NCBI GenBank assembly: GCA_002261195.1
Contig: MVBO01000011.1
Coordinates: 1-64,000 of the forward strand
DNA: 64,000 nt
Direction of reading: 5' to 3'
From: Bifiguratus adelaidae
Lineage: Eukaryota > Mucoromycota > Endogonomycetes > Endogonales
Shown here: one piece after another, positions 55,516-64,000 of the stretch
Layout of the letters: the number at the start of each line of letters is the position of its first letter
Position numbering within the stretch: the first letter of the stretch is position 1
Translations under genes and position numbers: made by a program
The notes under the pieces: model-generated
What the model was told of the DNA's origin: nothing
The model's input: only the letters and a program-made list of their open reading frames with translations
Databases searched by the model: none

Positions 55516-57041
55516 TTATTGCGTCAAGAGCCATTCGACATCTGGCATACATACAAAGCGACGTTCCACATTGCCCATGACAAAGGCTTGCCGATTGCTG
55601 GTATCGAGGGCTACAATGTTTTGCAAAAAGGCACATTCTGATCCACTGGTGACCTGTCCGGCAAAACATGAGTTGGCACTTCCAGCTGGTTCGTCTGCAT
55701 ACTCACATCGAGCAACACATCCCCAAACTTCATCTTGACTTTGCCGGATTTAAAGACTACCAATTTGCCAATCAAACCATCTGGAGCGATTTGTTCGGGA
55801 GATTTAAAGTCACCCTCCTCTCTCTTGATGCGTGCAGTGGGCACCTTGGTAGTGGCAGGCGCATCAGGATCTGCTTTGATCTTGACGTCCTCGTCCAGAT
55901 TGATGCTCGATAAAGTGGTTTCTCCGCGCGCCATGGCGTCGTCTGGATCAGCCTTGACCTTGCCTTTAGGACCTCCCGCGTCGTCTTCCGTCTTGACTTT
56001 GTCGGCCGTCTTCACAAAGTCGGGAAGAACACCGGGAAATTGAAAGAACAACAGCCTTTCGAGAGTTTCGCTTTGCTCAGCTTCGGTCTCGCCGGAGCGA
56101 TCACCTAGGCGCATGCTTTGGACATCCCACACCAAATCGCGAACCGGCGGTGTCTCAATCTCTGTCTTGATCGACGTTCCCTCTTCTGCAGCACTCGCGT
56201 CAGCCTCTTCCTGCTTAATTTTGGGCTCTTCCTTCTTGACCGCCTTTCTATCTCTGGGCATTGTAAGGGGCGCCCAAGCATCTCCGTGGAATTGAATGAT
56301 GCCTTCCTTGGCGTTCTCATCCTCGTCTTCAGATGACTTGCTACGTGGTGTCGAGGCTGCGGAAATAGAGGATACACCACCACTCGTCGCACCTCGAGAC
56401 CTGCCAATGGTCTTGGCTGAGCCTTGTGAAAAGGGACCAGACGCGATTGCAGGCGCCTCTTGAGGCCTAGGTCTATCCATGCCCCGTCCTCGACCACGAC
56501 CTCGTCCTCTAGGAGGGCTAGGCGTGGGCGTATGTGTTGTCGTTTCGGTCGTTTGAGGAGGAGAGGCTGATGCTGATGCTATTTGAGACTGTTCGAGGAG
56601 AGACGGTGCGCCTTCTCGCTTGACTCTTCGCTGTGGTGCCGTAGGTTTGAACCTCATCTACACGAGCCTTAAGTTGATGTACAAGTCTATCTCATATAGA
56701 GCTCGACTTACCTTGGCCGCTCCACCTCGTGTGACTTTGTCACCGCGTAGTGAGCCTAAGCGACCTGGCGCAGGCGAGCCTTCGCCGACATGTCCAAGCG
56801 TACCTAAGCGTCCTGTTGTAGCTGGAGGTGTTTGTGAGGTGGTCGTAGGTGGTGTTGGGGGTATGGAGGGATCAAACTTGACGCGCGGTGAAGTTCCGAT
56901 AGGTGTTCCGGAAGCCGATTCTCCATTACCTACATTAGATGGACCAGTTGAAGCAGCTTCACTTCCTGAAGCATCTAAAGGCTTTTGAGGTCTAGATTTG
57001 CGCATGGCTGAGCCTAATGGAGGCGCTTTCTGATCGCTCAT
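55516..57041 (-). CDS. RPC53: RNA polymerase III subunit RPC4 (Rpc53)
   Basis: RPC4/Rpc53 with RPC5 forms the TFIIF-like module of RNA polymerase III. Three exons (57041-56712, 56657-55707, 55653-55516) give 472 residues. The N-terminal half is disordered, Ser/Pro- and then Arg/Gly-rich (PRGRGRGRGRGMDRPRP). Lysine/glutamate blocks follow, several with VKxE sumoylation-like patterns (IKQEEAD, VKTEDD, IKREEGD). The conserved C-terminal RNA_pol_Rpc4 domain includes RLLFFQFPGVLP, GKLVVFKSGKVKMKFGDVLLDVTSG-like text, and a last exon with FLQNIVALDTSNRQAFVMGN. The start MSDQKAPP is preferred to an upstream in-frame ATG at 57,068 because of the poor lead. Confidence 0.9.
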
Positions 57042-57328
57042 GGAGCAAGTTTTTTTTTGGGCTGGCAAAGCTCGTTTCCTAATATGGAACCGATGGCGAA
57101 AGCGTCAAAATATTGTTGACGAAGTAATGGCCTTACATCACAGCCAATGGCATCGTCCATCTTATACAGTCTAATTAGGTTACATGAGAAGTCATGTCAA
57201 GGATGAGCGCGTATACAAGAACCCATGAGGCGGCGTCAAATGGCCAATATGTTCTTTATTCCTTATCGTATGTATATTCCTGTACCTATCCTAGCCCATG
57301 GTGAAAGTCCTTGAATGATGTGCGCAGA

Positions 57329-57340
57329 TATATATATATA
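57329..57340 (+). repeat. Short (TA)n run
   Basis: A run of alternating TA lies in the gene-poor stretch downstream of the RPC4 start (about 290 bp upstream of the gene). Minor. Confidence 0.7.
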
Positions 57341-57501
57341 ACTTACATCTAATTCATTAGTACTTGTAGCTTTGCTCGCATCGACGGGCAAAGGGGCTGG
57401 AGCTGTGAGGCACTTATGGCTCAATGTGGTGAGGCAATGCCACTTCATGGGTAATTGTTCATGCCAAATGTACAAAAAGCTGCGGCTTACCTATCAAGTG
57501 G

Positions 57502-57699
57502 CTAATCGTTACTAAGCGTAAATCTGATGCGGTTATTGGAAAAGGCAATGACCAGTAAGTCGCCTAAAATTCGTAAAGCTGTAATTTGAGGAGCGATTGC
57601 TTCTCGTAACCGCAAGTCAAGATTCGATTCACTTGTAATTTCGCTAGTCTATTCGAAAGCTTTCGTGACAACAGATCTGGGCACTTGATAGGTCCACAT
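57502..57699 (-). pseudogene. Small decayed gene with an in-frame TAG
   Basis: A minus-strand frame begins MWTYQVPRSVVTKAFE and is interrupted by TAG at 57651-57649. It continues LDLRLREAIAPQITALRILG and VIAFSNNRIRFTLSND to a proper stop at 57502. The second half reads like a helix-rich protein. The family is unknown. It could be a fragment of the larger decayed gene upstream or an independent pseudogene. No intron removes the stop. Confidence 0.35.
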
Positions 57700-57725
57700 G
57701 TTATAACGATATGCTTGACCGCTTG

Positions 57726-59161
57726 TCAGTCCGCCTCGTTCTCATCCTCTTCCTATTCGTTCTCCTGGACTTCATCCTCCTAGTCCTCAGCCCACCATAT
57801 CATGCGACATACATCGCCTATTGCTTCGCATACGCTCGTCGTTGTTTCGTCGTCGTTCCCGAACCGTAACCGATTACTTCGTCTAAAGTGTCATCTTCAA
57901 TGGGAGGAATCCCGGTCTTTCCGTGGCACGCATGCTCAGCTTTGACAGGATCATCTAAATGCAAGAACATTCTGCTGGCCTTGCTAGTCAAACCGACATC
58001 ACAATATTCGCCACAGACAAGCTCTTCGCTGGCATCCGGTATCGTCGTTGTTCGATTTCATTGCCGAGTTGAAACCGATAATTTTGTCCCAGGGCTCGAC
58101 TTCGCCGGAATCAAGCCGTCTTGTCTCGTAGTACACGTTAGGGACTGGATCAAAATCTTTAGCCTCTCTGTAGAGTCTCCCGCTATGGTGGTATCCGTCC
58201 TCATCAATAGCGCAAAGTCGGATGTCGGGTTTGGTATAGATCCAAAACATACAACAGCTTCTTTTTGAACTCTCGCCACGTGTGGCTCCTCCAGTACTGA
58301 CGTTGGTGATGCTTACCCCAGTCGCGATCATACTGCCTAGGCTCATTCAAAGTGACATTTCTCAGCAAGTAAACTGGATCCAGAAGATTTATCTTGCTTT
58401 CCCTTCCACGCTGCATATTTGTCTACAAGTGGTTGTGTTTGCAGGTAACGCAAGTGCAAAAGATCCGCCATCTACAGCTGTCAAATGTAGATGAATAGAT
58501 CCGAGGTGCGATACAAATTTGCACTCTAGGTTCCTATCGTTTGGAGTGTTCCCCACATTTCCATCTAAAATATGATTGATCAGCCGTTCAAATGTCGCCA
58601 AAAGAATGGGTTGCTGCTTCGAATGAGCGTATGACCAGCGCTCAACAACATGGGCATCGCAGCCATGGCCATCAAATACGGCTTGTGTGAGATGAGTTAT
58701 GAGGTCGTAAATACTCTTGGTTTGTGCCTTTAGCGTAAAGTGCTCGCCAAATGACGGTTTCAACCATGTGCACAAGGCTTCCCAGACGGACAAATTGGTC
58801 TGAAGAAACGCATTTTGTTCCGTCGACAAGTCACAAACTGTTGGAGCGCTTCTCCTGTGAATACAATGCAATTCGAGGGGACATCGAATGAAGAAATAAT
58901 CTTCTTGCATTGATTCGGACTTTTCCGACACTTTAAGCGAAAACACCTTGTAAAGCCGCTCGAAAACTGTCGGTCGGATGTGATCAGTCTTACATCGCAA
59001 GTAGAACCATTTGTAGCAATGTTGGAAATCTGCATATGCCTTTCGGTGGGGGAGAGCATCAGTTTTTCGTAAAACTCTAGGAGTTCCGAAGAACCTTGAA
59101 GGAAAATGGCTTCGAGGAATATACTCTCCAGGAACTCTTCCAGCAAAAGCAGAAGCAACAT
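57726..59161 (-). pseudogene. Decayed gene of unknown family, several homopolymer frameshifts and two TAG stops
   Basis: The minus strand from 59161 carries a continuous protein-like signal that changes frame at base runs: AAAA at 58963-58966, TTT at 58398-58400, AAAA at 58244-58247, CC/GG at 58036-58039 and CCC at 57858-57860 (plus-strand letters). Correcting each run by one base joins segments such as STCDVRLITSDRQ, PLELHCIHRRSAPTVCD, LLDPVYLLRNVTLNEPRQYD, RLYREAKDFDPVPNVYYETRR and CDVGLTSKASRMFLHLDDPVK. The acidic C-terminus (EDEVQENE) has in-frame TAGs at 57782-57780 and 57755-57753. I cannot name the family. Two clean stop substitutions favour a true pseudogene; the indels alone could be assembly errors. 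Confidence 0.55.
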
Positions 59162-59340
59162 GTTGTCGATTGGCCTAGTAATAGAATTGTCGAGCTAATG
59201 TGAGCAGCAATTGCTGTCGCACTAGTCGCTTATTTGTGGTACGCAAAAGAGAGAAAATCGAACGCGTCGCGCGCAGCAGCATATAGGGACTTGCCATTTA
59301 ATTCATTAAGACTTGCTAGCGTACTGTGTGGACTCGAAAC

Positions 59341-59355
59341 CTCTCTCTCTCTCTC
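59341..59355 (+). repeat. (CT)n tract in TAF10 leader
   Basis: A run of CT lies 16 bp upstream of the TAF10 ATG, so in the 5' leader. A similar tract precedes TAF7. Confidence 0.8.
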
Positions 59356-59370
59356 GCGCGCTTGACCAAC

Positions 59371-60060
59371 ATGGATTCAGAATCTCCACTCTCAGATATT
59401 CCCTCTGATCTCATGGACACTTACGAAACACAAGGAGACGGAGACAAGTTGTCTAGTCCCCTAGTCTCAGGTAAGCCTATAAAGCGATCACTCTTTCAAC
59501 GGTAGGCATTATACTCAGGATTTGGCGATGGCAGAGGCGCAAATGTCACAAGACTCGCCGGCCAACGTGACGCGCAAAGACATTGACTTGAATAGAAAAG
59601 ATAAGAGCTTGGCAGAGTTTCTACTCATGATGGAAGATTACACCCCGATCGTAAGTTAGCCCAGGGTGTCTGCACTTATGGCATTGGATAGTGTTTACTC
59701 AATGTATCTTCCTTCCAGATACCAGACGCGGTCATGGACTATTACCTATCAAAGACTGGATTCGAGTGTGATGACGTGCGGATGTAAGTACAAGCCAGCA
59801 CCTACGCTTTCGTCATCCGCTCATCTCGATGCCTCAGAAAACGTCTCCTTGCGTTAGCCGCCCAAAAGTTTGTCGCCGATATAGCCACAGATGCTTATCA
59901 ATTCTGCAAGATCCGGCAGCAAGGAAGCAAGCGAGGCGTGTCAGCTGCTTCCTCGTCTGCAGGCGGTTCAGGTTCCAAGACGGTATTGACGATGGATGAC
60001 TTGTCAGCGGCGCTTGCCGAATACGGCGTCAATGTTCGGAAACCCGATTATTTCACCTGA
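59371..60060 (+). CDS. TAF10: Transcription initiation factor TFIID/SAGA subunit TAF10
   Basis: TAF10 is a histone-fold subunit of TFIID and SAGA. Four exons (59371-59470, 59535-59650, 59719-59783, 59838-60060) give 167 residues. The N-terminus is acidic and Ser-rich. The conserved domain reads [33 protein letters not shown], then KRLLALAAQKFVADIATDAYQF, with a Ser/Gly loop and VLTMDDLSAALAEYGVNVRKPDYFT, the standard TAF10 ending. The exon 2 acceptor after GATGGCAG was chosen because it keeps the frame; an earlier acceptor would not. Confidence 0.95.
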
Positions 60061-60484
60061 AAAGAGGCGCAAGATGGCGGCAAAGAGGCCTTGGTCGTGC
60101 TTCTGAATCAGATTGTGCGACCCTTCCGTCATGAGATGTTCTTTTTATTGTACCTTTACCATTGCCCCCGGTACAATGTTGTATATACCATCCAATGTCC
60201 ACGAGAGAATAGTGAAATGAAAAGAGGAAAAGGATAAGCACAATGCAAATGTCCCGCTTGATGTGTGGATTTATTTCTTTTTGACATAGGCGGGAATGAG
60301 AATGATACCAACTAGGGCGTGAAATAGGTAGATGCAAAATAGAGGGAGGCAAGAGACCAATCGAGAAAGACAGGATTATCAAACAACTTCGTAGAAACCT
60401 AATTGAATGAATAGCAAGAGCAGAGTTGATATTGATATTGTTATAATTTCGACTTGGTTAATACACCGTCAAAAGCAATAACAA
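60061..60484. other. Intergenic between convergent TAF10 and UGP1
   Basis: 424 bp holding both 3' UTRs. Nothing else recognised. Confidence 0.5.
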
Positions 60485-62414
<1,930 letters not shown>

Positions 62415-63690
62415 GATATGAAAGAGATAGAGATACGTGAGTGCAAGGATGTGCCCAGGGGTGGTTCTTTTGCGAGGTGAAATGCCAGCGTGACTTGCTT
62501 TTAGAGTTGGGGCTGGATTGATGTCGTCATCGTTACTTTTGATTGGTGCAAACCGTCGAGCATTGTTGGAGGCGTTCTTTGCGATTGTGGGGCTAAGGAA
62601 CAGATGAGGTGGTGATAGGCGTATGCCAAGGCGGAGATTGATTGCTTAGCATGGTTTTATTTCATCTGTTGATGAAGCAATGCTTTGATTATCCGTTGCC
62701 GACGTGGTGCAAAGGAAGGAATGTTGGAGCCGGTGCTGAAGCTCATATGACTTTGAGCAAAGCAGGAGCGAGTGGTGGATACAACCAAAGGGGTAACACA
62801 TCTCGACTTTGCTGTTTGGGGTACGGACGGGGCATTGCGTGTCTGAGGTGTCACAATCGGCTGTGCTATTCCGGTCGTGACACAAAAAGAATCCCTCTAG
62901 AACTATCGCACAATTCACACATATACACGGCATACTTCTTGTTGGCGGTCATGTTGCTTGAACTCTCTTTGCATTTGCTCAACGAAAGCATTCCAGGGGG
63001 AAGTCAATCCCAGAGTCGCTGTCTTCGATTTTCTGGCCAGCCACATTCCGTGACCCGTTTCGCATGAAGTCTGTGGACGCGTTCGAATGACTGAGGTCTC
63101 GACTGATTAATGCCGCAGCATGGGCCATTTTAATAATACTTGCGGTGGGCCCGCTACGATGCCGTCCCGAAACTTTCTGCATACCGTTTGTCCTACAACC
63201 GTCATGACGAGCAAGCGGGTCATTTCACTCGCACAACTATCGCTTTGGGTACGCTATGCGATAATTCCGTGCTGCGGAGCTTTAGCCTGAGTCATGCAAA
63301 GCCCTGTCAATTCCCAAGTTTCAGATTAATAATTAGCTTATACACTGAGCAATACATTTTGAAAACAAAAGGTCTGATGCGCATCATCAACACATATCGT
63401 AGAATGTGTGGCCTCTGCATGCCTCTGCACTTCATCGATCGGCTCGCTCTAGGTCTTCCCCATGGATATCATCACACGGTTAAAGGCAAAGTCGAATTTC
63501 TACGTTTCCTGGTATGTTACGTTACACAAGTACCACACGGGTGGTGCATCTTCAAGAATAATTGACGGTATATTACAACGTCCTCCCTTCCTCTTTCTCA
63601 TTCTTTCTTCCCCTTCTATCGCACCCTCTGTGCATCCAGCGCCTTTTAACGCGCGCCCCTTCCCTTCCCTGTTACTTTCACTTTTAGAGA
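62415..63690. other. Intergenic, UGP1 promoter to LysM gene
   Basis: About 1.3 kb. Open frames of up to 141 codons (62642-63067 plus) lack motifs and look like chance. It should include the UGP1 promoter at its left end and the LysM promoter at its right end, where a pyrimidine-rich block (63,580-63,680) precedes the ATG. Confidence 0.5.
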
Positions 63691-64000
63691 ATGAAGCAGC
63701 ATCTGTTGTTGGCTGCTGTCAGCGCGTTGTCCTTGTTTGGACTAGGCGCAGCGACTTGTAGCCCCACGTATACTGTGGTCTCTGGCGACTACGCTTGGTT
63801 GATTGAGCAGAAGCACAATATCACTCATGATCAGTTGCAAGGATGGAACCCTGGTGTCAACCTAACCTTGATTTTTCCCGGTGAATTGTTGTGCCTTGGT
63901 CCAAACAGCTCTAGCTCGTCTTCGTCGGCGACAAAGACCACACACATTACCACAACCACAACCACGTTATCTACCGTTTCCTTGCCCACTGGATCTCCCT
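63691..64000 (+). CDS. Secreted LysM-domain protein, 3' end outside window
   Basis: The gene starts at 63691 with a signal peptide (MKQHLLLAAVSALSLFGLGAA) and is cut by the window edge after about 103 codons. A LysM domain follows directly (YTVVSGDYAWLIEQKHNI, then LQGWNPGVN, and PGELLCLG). LysM domains bind chitin or peptidoglycan fragments. A Ser/Thr-rich linker comes next (SSSSSSSATKTTHITTTTTT), likely O-glycosylated, and probably leads to more LysM repeats or another domain. The rest of the protein cannot be seen. Confidence 0.85.
   Translation, partial: MKQHLLLAAVSALSLFGLGAATCSPTYTVVSGDYAWLIEQKHNITHDQLQGWNPGVNLTLIFPGELLCLGPNSSSSSSSATKTTHITTTTTTLSTVSLPTGSP

Noticed and set aside
57263-57640. 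Spliced small gene reading ...APAPLPVDASKATSTNELD... on the minus strand
   Set aside because: It needs several weak introns, and the alternative unspliced frame at 57502-57699 reads better.
58973-59161. Intron starting GTTCTT to join the two frames of the decayed gene
   Set aside because: Weak donor and loss of protein-like text; a single-base change in a run explains the frame change better.
62642-63067. Plus-strand 141-codon frame in the UGP1-LysM gap
   Set aside because: No motif, odd Cys/Leu composition, and a comparable frame on the other strand; likely chance.

Overview
This is a window of a fungal nuclear genome. Nearly every gene is split by short GT-AG introns of about 42-80 nt with CTRAY-like branch sites, and intergenic gaps are small. 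The gene set is eukaryotic and fungal: autophagy, TFIID, peroxisome, exosome, TRAPP, dynactin, an Sst2/FlbA-type RGS protein, DUC1-type DUF1769, a Dsc4-like protein and a LysM secreted protein. Retention of RNASEH2B with a PIP box, FHIP, TTC39, dynactin p150 and LMBD1 fits a filamentous fungus. An early-diverging (Mucoromycota-type) lineage is my tentative guess, and the sequence alone does not prove it. No mobile element, CRISPR array, rRNA or tRNA was found.

Layout. 0-8 kb: 3' part of ATG2, then a DUF711 gene. 8-16 kb: RGS/DEP regulator, a small unknown gene (-), RNASEH2B, FHIP. 16-24 kb: TTC39/IML2, DCP2, a golgin-like coiled-coil gene (-), SOD1, a Dal5-type transporter (-). 24-31 kb: TAF7, MAK5 (-), a DUF1746/Dsc4-like gene, an unknown acidic/basic protein (-). 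31-39 kb: a small secreted protein, LMBD1 (-), a decayed O-fucosyltransferase-like gene, a 1.9 kb gene-poor block, PEX2 (-). 39-41 kb: a tandem array of about 0.75 kb units carrying an orphan gene and decayed copies. 41-50 kb: an SDR, DOHH (-), RFC3, ILV6 (-), dynactin p150. 50-57 kb: APRT, RRP41 (-), TRS20, a DUF1769 gene (-), a CLD1/ABHD5-type hydrolase, RPC4 (-). 57-64 kb: a decayed gene of unknown family (-), TAF10, UGP1 (-), a gene-poor stretch, and the 5' end of a LysM protein cut by the window edge.

The genes are mostly unrelated housekeeping genes and do not form one pathway. Several share functional systems without obvious linkage: TAF7 and TAF10 (TFIID), FHIP and dynactin p150 (dynein transport), DCP2, RRP41 and MAK5 (RNA metabolism). 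Packing is extreme. ILV6 and dynactin have first ATGs that overlap on opposite strands. RRP41 and TRS20 start codons are 34 bp apart. APRT and RRP41 stop codons converge within 24 bp.

Exon structures were built by hand from splice signals, frame continuity and recalled family motifs. I could not run alignments, so remembered homologies should be checked. At least two genes (34.3-35.6 kb and 57.7-59.2 kb) carry many frameshifts, and two otherwise intact genes (FHIP, PEX2) each lack one base. Whether these are real mutations or homopolymer-type assembly errors is the main open question for this window.
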